A DNA stretch of 64,000 nt from contig NC_069373.1 in assembly GCF_021730395.1 (NCBI RefSeq), positions 45,474,501 through 45,538,500 of the forward strand, in the 5' to 3' direction. Numbering within the stretch: the first letter of the stretch is position 1; every line of letters starts with the position of its first letter. Source of the DNA: Mercenaria mercenaria. Taxonomy: Eukaryota; Mollusca; Bivalvia; Venerida; Veneridae. A program made the translations under genes and the position numbers. Under the pieces are notes generated by a model that did no database searches, was not told the origin of the DNA, and saw only the letters and a program-made list of their open reading frames with translations. Positions 1-9,075 of this stretch are shown one piece after another.

Positions 1-275
1 CTATTTCAATATATATAAACATGCGCAGACATATTTTTAGATCTAGAGGTACCACATTGAAGTAATGTTTTGAAGGTTCATAATGGCTCTGTTTAAAATG
101 TGGCTGACACATTTTCCGGCATGAACACACAATATTAATTGCTTGTTAAATCCCTTTTCTGATAATTGCATTCTTTAATATTTGTCAGAGGTTTGGGCAT
201 TGATGAAATTACTACATGTAGAAAGTTTTATTGAATCTATTGTTTTGATTACTTTCCTTTATGGCGTTCACTGTA
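1..275. other. Left flank of the Polinton, no gene seen
   Basis: AT-rich host sequence before the insertion. I see no open frame, RNA gene or repeat that I can support here. Confidence 0.5.
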
Positions 276-281
276 AAGGTG
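276..281. repeat. Target site duplication, left copy
   Basis: AAGGTG lies immediately outside the left terminal repeat and recurs exactly outside the right one. Six bases is the Polinton target duplication length. Confidence 0.95.
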
Positions 282-426
282 AGTAGTATAGTAATAGCCA
301 ATTATGGCGCACTTTTTTAAATTTAATTAAAAAAAAATAATCTATAAAAATCAACAATTTTCATAAATTATTTTTTTTTAAATTAAATTTAAAAAGTATA
401 ACAGATTTGGCTATTACTATACTACT
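282..426. repeat. Nested palindrome at the Polinton tip
   Basis: The outermost 19 bp (282..300) recur inverted at 408..426, and the AT-rich sequence between them is also roughly self-complementary. The whole 145 bp could fold as one long hairpin. The mirrored copy lies at about 15267..15411. In elements copied by protein-primed synthesis, end structure may serve the origin (inference). Confidence 0.85.
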
Positions 427-673
427 ATTAAAACGTATATTTTTTTAAAACAACTTTTTAATTTAAAATTATATTTTTTTTAAAACAACTTTTTAATTTA
501 AAATCAACAAGTGTATTTTTTTAAACAAAATAATTAATAATTGTTTGTTCGTTTGCTCTTTGATTGTTAACTTTTAGTATTTTATACAATAAATCGTACA
601 ACGGTACTTTGTCTTGTAACATTTTTATGAAAAATAAACAATAATATCCACAGAGCGCACTTGATTTGTCTTG
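282..673 (+). repeat. Polinton left terminal inverted repeat
   Basis: About 392 bp that match the reverse complement of 15019..15411 with very few differences; matching stops sharply after position 673. The first 145 bp form their own imperfect palindrome. The inner part (521..673) is the C-terminal coding end of the protease gene, so this repeat includes protein-coding sequence. Confidence 0.96.
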
Positions 674-885
674 ATATTGAGCGTTGTTATATTTTATATT
701 TTTTATATATTTTATTACCTCTTTTGGTGGAGGAAGTCCAAATGGGTCGAAATATATATTATTTAAATAACAAACCCAATGTGTTCCAGTCCAACAGAGT
801 CATCTAAATTTATAATTCCACATTCATTTTATTTCTTATTTTTAATAAATTATTTCTGCTAAATACACCCCCTAAAGTTTTTAAT
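521..885 (-). pseudogene. Polinton adenovirus-type cysteine protease, broken
   Basis: The minus strand encodes a remnant of the C48-like/adenain family protease, which in Polintons is thought to mature the capsid proteins. Visible motifs in order: a GIINLDDS stretch, an HWVCY motif with the catalytic histidine, YFDPFGLPPP with the acidic residue, and LCGYYC with the catalytic cysteine. The total size, about 120 residues, is that of other invertebrate Polinton proteases. It is the last gene before the left end, and its final ~50 codons lie inside the terminal repeat. It is broken (a few breaks). Confidence 0.85.
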
Positions 886-919
886 TTTTAATTGTTTTAC
901 CCTTGTTTCTATTTCAAAG

Positions 920-1590
920 TTAGAAATTGGTTTGTTTATAAATTTTATTTTTTTTTAATTTGGGAATTCGTCTGTAAGGTCTTCTCTGAGAATCAATTTG
1001 TATACCCCGGCCTTTTCCCTTACCAGTTAACAAAGATGTAATCAAAGGTATCCCTAGACTAGCAGCCAGCATACCTAAAAACCCACCGTCTTGTTTTTGT
1101 TTTTGTGTTAATTTAATCACTCCATAGCCTAATAGTTGCCTTTTTTGATTAGGTGTAATATATGGTATTATCATATTTCTCTTATCATTCGCTACTGAAA
1201 TCATACCATTCCCAAGTAACTTACTAACACCAGTACTGGCAAGTCCTGATAAAGCACCGATGCCCAGAGGAGCATATATTTTTGGAGCTATTTTTGCTGT
1301 CATTGGAAGAATTGTTTTTCCTAACAAACCAGCCAAAGCTCCTAAAAATCCACCATTTTGACCTTGACTGGACATTTGTTTTTGTGAAATTGTAATTTCT
1401 AACCCCTTGTTATTTGCAACAGCTTTTTTAATTTGATTAATTTGTGTTTTTGTTAAAAGTAAAGGGAAGTTTCCACGTAATTGTTCATGTTTTAATCTAA
1501 AATTATATGGAGTTTTATTATTATATGCTTTAGCTAAATTTTTCTTTTGTCCATCTGTAAGGTTAACTTTATTTTCAATATAATTTGATG
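920..1590 (-). pseudogene. Small glycine-rich hydrophobic Polinton protein
   Basis: The open part encodes 151 residues with two glycine-rich hydrophobic segments (both starting GGFLG), a KRQLLGYGVIKL stretch in the middle and a strongly basic tail. Coding-like sequence in the same direction extends to about 1590 and contains an LTDGQKKNLAKAY segment, so the ancestral protein was longer. Basic proteins with membrane-seeking segments in this position recur in invertebrate Polintons. A role in virions like that of adenovirus pVI or pX is only a guess. About one break. Confidence 0.6.
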
Positions 1591-1760
1591 ACAGTATATA
1601 CTTTATATTTATTTAATTTTATTTAAACAGTACAAGTTCATTTCCATAGTATTTATTTCAACTGTTTCTTCATACAATACAATTGCGTAAACACGATATC
1701 TTGCACCGGGAAGTGTATTTAAACGTAAGTGTAATGTGATATGCTTAGGATCTTCCGTTA

Positions 1761-2890
1761 TTACTTCCTTTTTATATTCCAAGTTAAATGAACAAATCCA
1801 AACAAACTTTGAAAATTAAATCTATTTAAGAGACTTCCAGTAGTTTTGTTATTTTGTTTATAATAATAATTAATTACATCATCATATATTCTTGATATAC
1901 CTGTGTATTCTGTTTCTGGATAAAAAACACCATTACCAACTTCAAGACGACAAGAACTCAAAGTGCAAGCACTATCTGCTGCATTAATTTTAAATGTATC
2001 TAATAAATGCGGATTATGTTCTTGTGAATCACTTTTATCAGGTCGTTGTAAATAAACAAATACATGTTGTGGTTTTGTTACACCAGCCGTTATTCTAAAA
2101 GTTGTATTAATTTGTTGTGTATCAGTTGATTGTGTTATCATTTCCCGAAGGTATGACCATCTTGCTTTTGTAAATCTTTCAGGAATTAAATTAAGTCCAA
2201 ATTCTTTAAAAACCAAACGTGGAACCCATAGAATTAATTTTGTTACAATTACCCTACCAGCATCAGCAGCATTAGCTCTAAAAATTAATTCATCATCATT
2301 TGTCAGCTGTAATATTATTTGAATTTGACTTGGAGGTAAAATATTAGTTTCTAAACCCTGAAAAAATGAATAATTATTTAGTGGAATTTTAGCATTTACC
2401 TCTTTACCACCCTGGATTAATCCTTTTCTAAGACCAAAACCTTTATTATATTCAGCTTTGGTCTTTTCTGCTTTCAGCACTAGCGTTAACGTCAAATAAA
2501 TAAATTCATTTGTTCAAGTTGATTCTGCATAATCATTAGATAGTTCAACCAGATTCTTACATTTACTACCTTATAAATTATCACAATCATATACAATTTT
2601 CCCATTTTGTTTAACCGTTAACTGATAAATTAATGAGATGCTGCATTATTAATTAAAGCAATTTGATCTCCACCAGCATAATTAGCACCATCAGCAAGCT
2701 TATTTACTTAAAACTTACTTCAAAATAACCATTAACCAATCAAAATATGAGCTTCTATCATTAATTGTAAATTGATATCCGTTTTTTTTTTTGTTGCTTA
2801 ACACCATTTCCCAAGACAGATATTAAAGCTGTATCTAATTGAATAGGAGTTAGTTCATATCTCTCACAATATTGTTTTGTTCTAAACATG
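1761..2890 (-). pseudogene. Polinton major capsid protein, broken
   Basis: The stretch encodes parts of the double jelly-roll major capsid protein that would form hexon-like capsomers. Near the start are segments rich in the family's pattern (INDRSSYFDW, KLADGANYAGG, QLTVKQNGKIVYD). The later half is an open frame of 244 residues with the second jelly roll (LPPSQIQIILQL, VYLQRPDKS, RLEVGNGVFYPETEY). I recognise it from similarity to invertebrate Polinton capsid proteins in memory; a profile search was not possible. It is broken, with several breaks concentrated in the first half. It sits between a small gene of unknown role and the glycine-rich protein. Confidence 0.75.
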
Positions 2891-2932
2891 TATATATTAT
2901 ATATTATTTTATTTTCTATTAAAGTTAAAACT

Positions 2933-3369
2933 TTAGTTTTTATAGATTAATCTGTTAATATGTTTTTGTCGAGCTGAATTCCCCGATCCTGACAATAATC
3001 TATTCAATCTTATATTAATATCCTCCTTATTATTTTTAATTTCTTGTAATTCCTTAGCAATTAAATTGCCAACTGCCGGAGCAGGTTTCTTTTTAAATTT
3101 TTCAACAATTTTATTTGTATCTCCAGTGAAGCTTCCAATAAGCTTTGCTGCAGCTAAATTTCCAACTTCTGTTCCAACCTTTTTTGTTCCACTTTCAAGT
3201 GCTGCTTTTCCTGCTGTTTCCAAAGCTTTTTTCCAGCAGATGCGACTGAACTTGAAAGCAATTTCGTTAAAGTGTCAAAGATACCTGTTCCGCGTATGAT
3301 TTCTTCTCCTGTAAGAGCATTAACATAAACAAATATTCCTTTATTTTTATCATAAACTTTTTTACTCAT
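2933..3369 (-). pseudogene. Unnamed small Polinton protein, broken
   Basis: Starts MSKKVYDKNKG and includes an amphipathic TLTKLLSSSVASAGKKLW segment, then an alanine-rich stretch and a charged, helical C-terminus. The start codon is preceded directly by an AT-only TATATAA-like motif shared with several other genes of the element. I do not recognise the family. Position between the two capsid genes suggests a virion component (inference). About one break. Confidence 0.6.
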
Positions 3370-3384
3370 TATATAAAAATAAAA

Positions 3385-4142
3385 TTTAATTAAATTTCTT
3401 TTAAAATTAATGTAAAACTTGTTTCAACCCCATTAAAATTAATTATTCTACCAAATATGTCTGTAATATATATTCTTATTGATTTATCATAGTTTTATTA
3501 ACTTCAGAATATCCAATTATCCGAGTTCTTTTGTAAATGGATAACCTCTTGTAAGATCTGCAGTACTTACAGCATAGATAATATCACTGAAATTACCATC
3601 AACAAGTGAATTATCAATAAGATCACAATGAATATAGATTGTATCCACAGAGTTAGTTATATTGGTGTTGTAGTTCCCCATTCAGTATTTCTCAATGCTT
3701 TTTTCTCAAATCCAAGCAGTGTATGAAAATTTGACATTCTTAAATCTAACATAAAATTATCTTTAATTGAAATCAAAATCTTAAAACTACTTAAATCAAA
3801 TTCCAAACTTATTGGAGCAATGTCTGATTTATCAAATTCATAATCATCATTACTTATTAATGTTTCCCTTATGTAATTATTAATATCAGTGTAACTGTAA
3901 GAACCATTTGTAAATATAATATCTTTCCAATCCTTACCGTTATTATAACGAATTCTTTTATTGTCATATTCATCACTAATATTATGCCAAGAATAGGTCA
4001 TAGTGTTAATACTACCCAAACCGACAACATAAGTTTTATTTTTATCCAAAATTAAAGAACGACCAAATCTGATTGTAAAATCACTCGAGTATTTTATTAT
4101 TGTTTTTAACTGTTTCAGAACTAACACAATTTTTTGTTCCAT
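3385..4142 (-). pseudogene. Polinton minor capsid (penton-like) protein, broken
   Basis: The open part of 161 residues contains INTMTYSWHNIS, YTDINNYIRETL, a beta-rich middle and LGFEKKALRNTEWGT, a pattern I associate with the single jelly-roll minor capsid protein of invertebrate Polintons. Further sequence toward 3385 carries the expected C-terminal beta strands (YIHCDLIDNS, FTLILKE-like). The start is immediately preceded by TTATATAA on the coding strand. Broken, about one or two breaks. Confidence 0.7.
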
Positions 4143-4175
4143 TTATATAATTATTAAACATATTTTTTAATAAAT

Positions 4176-4685
4176 TCAAGAAAAATATTTTTTATATAAC
4201 ATTTCATGTTGTTCTGGTAAGAGTGAATTCATTTTTAATAATTCATCAATTATTCTAATACCTTCATTTTTTAGTTCTTCATTATTATTTCCAGCATCAA
4301 TCGAACCACAAATTAACTCCAAGTCATTAACCAATTCTTCTGGATTACATGGACAAACGTCATAACCCTGACCTCTAATTACTTTTTTAAATTTCATAGA
4401 TCTTTTATTGATAGGTAATCCTGATTTTTCTGTTAATTCTTTAAATATTTTTCTAGAATGAATTGAATATTTTTTATTATTGTTATATCTTTTATTAATC
4501 AAATTAATTAAATCATTATCTACTTTAGTGTTAATCACTTCCTTTCCAGTTATTCTATCCTTAGCAATTAATTTGTTTTGACTATAAAGTTTATTTAAGT
4601 TAATAATTAAATTTCCATATTGTCCATTTGGTGAATCTTTATATGGGTTATGATATTTTATTCCGTTTCCATATGTAGAAGACAT
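4176..4685 (-). CDS. Conserved Polinton protein of unknown function, 169 aa
   Basis: An uninterrupted frame of 169 residues, highly charged, with an N-terminal GIKYHNPYKDSPNGQYG segment, a tyrosine- and lysine-rich middle, a short cysteine pair (DVCPC) and an LICGSIDAGNNN stretch before a helical C-terminus. Similar proteins recur next to the penton gene in invertebrate Polintons, but I know of no assigned function. It follows the coiled-coil gene and precedes the penton gene in the same direction, ending 33 bases before that gene begins. It looks whole. Confidence 0.75.
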   Translation of the reverse strand: MSSTYGNGIKYHNPYKDSPNGQYGNLIINLNKLYSQNKLIAKDRITGKEVINTKVDNDLINLINKRYNNNKKYSIHSRKIFKELTEKSGLPINKRSMKFKKVIRGQGYDVCPCNPEELVNDLELICGSIDAGNNNEELKNEGIRIIDELLKMNSLLPEQHEMLYKKYFS

Positions 4686-4742
4686 ACCAAGAATATGATT
4701 TAACCGGCCTTTGTACTTTAATAATTCGCCTCGAGTATGTTC

Positions 4743-5605
4743 TTATTCTTTAACTTCTTTTTTTTTATTTGGATCTTTTGAATTTGATTTACCAGTTATT
4801 TTACCATTTAACTTCATAATATCTTTAGTAACATCATCTATTGTAGCTTGGAATGTGTCTTTATCTATTATATCTTTATTAGATTCATCTACAGTAAAAA
4901 AATCATACATTTCAGACGGTTTGTAATATTTATATTTTTCTAAAACATTATTATCCAGTAAAACATCTAATTCTTCTATAGGTATTTCCCTTTTTTTCTG
5001 TCTTGCTCCCGGGTCTATTGGTCTTACTTCCGATTCTTCAGGTATGAATCTAAGAGATCCGTCTGACTTATATATTGGTGGCATAAATTGTTTTTCTAAT
5101 TTTTCAATCTCTTCTTTTGATAATTTACTATAATCTTCTACTGTCATTCCAATTTCTGCTGGTGGCGGCCGTGCAATCATTCTCGCAGGCATTCCCATCT
5201 TTTCTCTTTCATAATCTTCCAGCGTTTTTTCAACTTCTTCTTCAGAAGGTTCTTCCCCTACTTTCCTGTTTTTTTTTTATATTTCTTCGCCAGTTCTTCA
5301 GGAGACCATGTAATTGGCGGTGGTTCTTGGAATAGCTGCGGTAAACCCTGATATGTTTCTATATCTTTTATTTCATCACCTAATAACGCTAATTGCTCTT
5401 TAATTCCAGGTAATGCTTTTAACTGACTTGATAATTGTTCTTTTTGACTTTCTATTCCTTCAGTAATTGGCTTATAAATTTCAGTGTACATATCCCGATT
5501 TCTAGCTTTTCTAATTTTTTCTCTCATTATTTCTTCTCTAAGAGCCCTCATCTTCTGCCCGACTAAGTTTTTTCTTATTCTTATTTCATTAAGTTTTGAT
5601 TGCAT
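4743..5605 (-). pseudogene. Coiled-coil Polinton protein, broken
   Basis: The first part is a charged coiled coil (starts MQSKLNEIRIRKN) ending in a proline- and tryptophan-containing PPPITWSPEELAKKY motif; the second part has proline-rich and acidic segments and a lysine-rich end. The two belong together by direction, spacing and composition. Family unknown. The start is preceded by TTATATATAAT on the coding strand, and it is divergent from the ATPase gene. About one break. Confidence 0.6.
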
Positions 5606-5707
5606 TTATATATAATAATGTAAGATAATGTAATAACACAAAATAGATAATGTAATAACACAAAATAGATAATGCATAAACGCAAAATAATAATGACAAA
5701 TAATATA
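5606..5707. promoter_or_regulatory. Divergent intergenic region with 22-bp direct repeats
   Basis: About 100 AT-rich bases separate the minus-strand coiled-coil gene from the plus-strand ATPase. It holds three tandem copies of a 22-bp unit (core gataatgtaataacacaaa; the third copy diverged) between about 5624 and 5690. As the only divergent gap of the element it is the natural place for two-way transcription control (inference). Confidence 0.6.
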
Positions 5708-6360
5708 ATGGAAATTCCAAATTATGATACAAACGAGCATAATAACTTTAAACAACATTATCCCTTTATGCCGGATTCATGTTTTAGAATGTTAATATGT
5801 GGATCTTCTGGGTCTGGTAAAACAAACACATTAATACATATGATTAGAAAACCACTAATATATTATGATAAAATATACTTATATGCTAAAAATCTAGAAC
5901 AATTTAAATACCAAGATTTAATCAAAATTTTTAACGAAATTGCAGAAAAAATTGAAATAAATCCTGATAAAATACTCGAATATTCAGCTGATTCTGACCA
6001 AATTGAACCCTGTGAGAATCTTGAATAAGAAAAACAAAAGTAGTAATATTTGATGATTTTGTATGTGAAGATAAAAAGGTTCAAAATGAAATAACAAAAT
6101 ACTTTATTCAAGGACGCCACAAAAACTGTTGTGTTATTTATTTAAGTCAGTCTTACTATAAAACACCAAAAGATATCCATATTAACTGTTCACATTATAT
6201 TTTATTTGAAAGTCCAGGTAAACGAGAAAATGATATGATTTGTAATGAACAAAATATTAACCCTAAATCACTCGCTAATGCAACAAATCAAAAATATTAT
6301 TTTTTATATATCGATAAACCGAGGAAGTTTTTAAGAAAAAACTTTACTGGTAATATATAG
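5708..6360 (+). pseudogene. Polinton packaging ATPase (FtsK/HerA, A32-like), broken
   Basis: A P-loop ATPase that would drive genome packaging. Seen in order: MEIPNYDTNEHNNF at the start, Walker A GSSGSGKT, Walker B VVIFDDF, an IYLSQSYYKTP sensor-like segment and a basic C-terminus. The start at 5708 is preferred over an upstream ATG because it is preceded by TAATATA, like other starts of this element. The end abuts the fibre-like gene. About 215 residues is normal for the family. About one break. Confidence 0.85.
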
Positions 6361-8310
6361 ATGGGAATTTTTAATGATGTAAAAGAAAGAAGTAAACCTG
6401 ACAGTATAAGTAAAGTTAAATTTGATATTGATTTAAGTGATTATGCTACTAAAAAACAATTCAAAAAACTTAAAAAGGAATCAGAATCATATGTTCATAG
6501 AAATAAGGAACTTGATAACACAATGAACAGAGCATTAGATATGGGAGGTAATGAAATAATCAATCTAGGAGATCCAGATAAACCCAACGATGCAGTTTCA
6601 AGACGATTTGTGTTTAAAAAAGTTCAAAGTGTAATAGATGACTATGATCTTGAAGACATCAAATCTATAAAACAGACATTAGAAGAAGAAGTAAAGAATA
6701 TTGAAGAATTAACAAAAGATTTTAAAAAGAATTCATTATTAATAGTTGAATTACAAGATCAAATTGAAAAAGAAATGAAAGCTATGGTTGATTCTATTAA
6801 AGAACTTGAAGAGAAATCTGATTTGACTGATGACAACATAAAAAAAGTATTTAGAACCAATTTTGAAAAGTTATACAATCAAGTTCAAGAATTAAAAGAT
6901 AGTATGATTAAACATGAAGAACTGAAAGACAAGATTATTGAAGCCGAGAAAAAGTTACAAAATATGTATCAGTTAGAAATCAGAACAGAAATAAATAAAC
7001 TAAATACTGACTTTACAAAAAATCACCAAGATTTACTCGATACATTTTCAAATAAATTTGCAGAATATAAATCTGAACTGGAAAAGGCAGCTTCACAAAG
7101 AGGTGATGATCATGACACAGCATTAGATAACCTTAAAGAAGAGTTTAATTCTAAAATAGATGAGTTTAAAAAACAAATTCGAAATTGGATTAGTATTGTT
7201 GACAACCGTCATAATTTAAAGTATGCAGACTTAAATAATATTACAAAAAAATTACAAGAAGATATAAAGCAGTTTAATGCTAAAGTTGAAGAACATAAAA
7301 ATGAACTGGACCTTGTAGTTGAAAAATCAGCTAAACAAGGAGAAGCAATTACTGCTAATACTGAAGCAATTAACACAATTAATGATCGTCTAGAAAATTT
7401 TAAGAAACAACTCCAGATCTTAATTAGTACTGTTGACACTCTCATAATTTAAAGTACGCAGACTTAAGTAAACTTACAGGTTTATTACAAGAAGATATCA
7501 ACGAATTTAATGATAAAATTAAAAAAAATAATAAATGATCTGGACTCTGTAGTTGAAATAACAACTAAACAAGGAGAATCAATTACTGCTAATACCCAAG
7601 TAATTTCTACTAATACCCAAGAAATTACAAAAGTAAAAAATGTTTTCTTAAAACAAGAAACACAATTAGCTAGAACAAAAGGTGTTGTTGACAATTTGTC
7701 TGCTTCTGAAATTGCTACAACAAAACGAGTTGATGATTTAGCTGAAGTAATTCTTGAACATGAAAATAAATATAAAACAATGAAAGAAGAACTAGAAAAA
7801 GTAAGACGTGAAGTGTTTCTTTTTGAATATTATAATAGCAAACAGTTACATGTAGATTATATTGTGGGGGAGAAATATGACATTGAAGATAAACAGTTAC
7901 AACAAAAGGTATTAAATACCACAAATTTATTTGCATTATTTGGAATACGAGTTAATAAGATAACAGATTATAAAAGTTTTATTAAAACAGATCATAAATA
8001 TAATGATCCCCGAGGATATGAAGCGAGTGTATTTCAAGTTCAACAAGCTGGGGATTATATAATTGAAGTTAACATTATCGTTGGTTCACCCCCTGAGCAT
8101 AGTAATGTTGATATCCATTTTTCATGGTGGAGCGAGTCTGATTTATTTGGACGTGAGATGAATTTCAATGTTTCCAAGAAAATTGAAATTAATTTAAGCA
8201 AAGGAACATTGTTTACAATTCATCTTGGATTGATTCCAAAAACAAATTTTCCAGGAATTCAATATACTATAGAACCAGGAAGTTATGTAAGATTCTATCT
8301 TGTTAACTAA
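6361..8310 (+). pseudogene. Fibre/spike-like coiled-coil protein, broken
   Basis: Begins MGIFNDVKERS, then a motif close to those of phage tail fibres (ALDMGGNEIINLGDPDKPND), followed by several hundred residues of heptad-rich coiled coil. The coiled coil contains repeated units around KQGE-(A/S)-ITANT and KYADL, so part of the stalk arose by internal duplication. The C-terminal ~150 residues (from about 7840) are beta-rich with a pattern compatible with a C1q/TNF-like trimeric head. This order (tag, stalk, head) suggests a receptor-binding spike (inference). Starts directly after the ATPase, with AATATATAG before the ATG. About one or two breaks. Confidence 0.65.
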
Positions 8311-8358
8311 AACTTTAATGAATTACTGTGTTTTTATTTAACTGGAATAATTAATATA

Positions 8359-8772
8359 ATGGGAATATTTAATAATATAAATGAAAAAGTAAGTAAAATA
8401 CGACAACAAATAATAAGAAAACCTCCATTGTTTTTAACTTCTGCAACACAAGATACTGATAGTGGATTATTTCAATGGAAAACTGTAAATGCTAGTCCTG
8501 GTTTAGTTCAAAATGGTAATAATGTAACAGTTAATTTTAATTCTATTTTAATTATTCTTATTGATGCAATTAAATTAGATAAAGGAGAAACTAAATTACA
8601 ATTAAAAAACAAAGAAAATGTAATCCTTCAAAGTTACGATACAAACACAAAGAGAAAAAATGAATCTATTTCTATTAATTATGCTAATAAATTTAACATG
8701 AATGATGTTATTTCTATTACTGGTTTAAATGTTAAAAATATTCAATTAACAATTTATGGTTCTATTATTTAA
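8359..8772 (+). CDS. Small beta-rich protein with the same MGIFN start as the fibre-like gene, 137 aa
   Basis: Starts MGIFNNINEKVSKI, matching the first residues of the gene before it, then a short basic helix and about 100 residues of predicted beta strands (QWKTVNASPGLVQNG, LIILIDAIKLDKGETKLQL, IQLTIYGSII). It looks whole. The compact beta domain after a short neck may be a second, short-stalked spike (inference). The ATG is preceded by TTAATATA. Last gene on this strand; it faces the polymerase gene across a repeat-rich gap. Confidence 0.7.
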   Translation: MGIFNNINEKVSKIRQQIIRKPPLFLTSATQDTDSGLFQWKTVNASPGLVQNGNNVTVNFNSILIILIDAIKLDKGETKLQLKNKENVILQSYDTNTKRKNESISINYANKFNMNDVISITGLNVKNIQLTIYGSII

Positions 8773-8799
8773 GTAGAAACTTATGTTTCTCCTAAAACA

Positions 8800-9062
8800 A
8801 TTATAAAGAATCACATCATAAAGATGCTTAAAAAATCAAAAAAAAGATGTTTAAAAATATGTTTAAAAATATGTTTAAAAATATTAAAAAGATGTTTAAA
8901 AATACCAAAAATCACATCAAAAAAGATGTTTAAAAATACCAAAAATCACATCAAAAAAGATGCTTAAAAAAATACATCAAAAAGATGTTTAAATTTTTTT
9001 TTTATTTTTTGAGTATTAATTCATAATATATTTTTTGAGTATTAATTCATAATATATTTTTT
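8800..9062. repeat. AT-rich tandem repeats in the convergent gap
   Basis: Between the converging spike and polymerase genes. It holds repeated units of the type aaaaatcacatcaaaaaag and gatgtttaaaaat at 8810..8990, then two copies of a 27-bp block around ttttgagtattaattcat at 9003..9062. No open frame. A terminator or simple expansion at a non-coding junction is possible. Confidence 0.8.
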
Positions 9063-9075
9063 AAGATATATTTTT

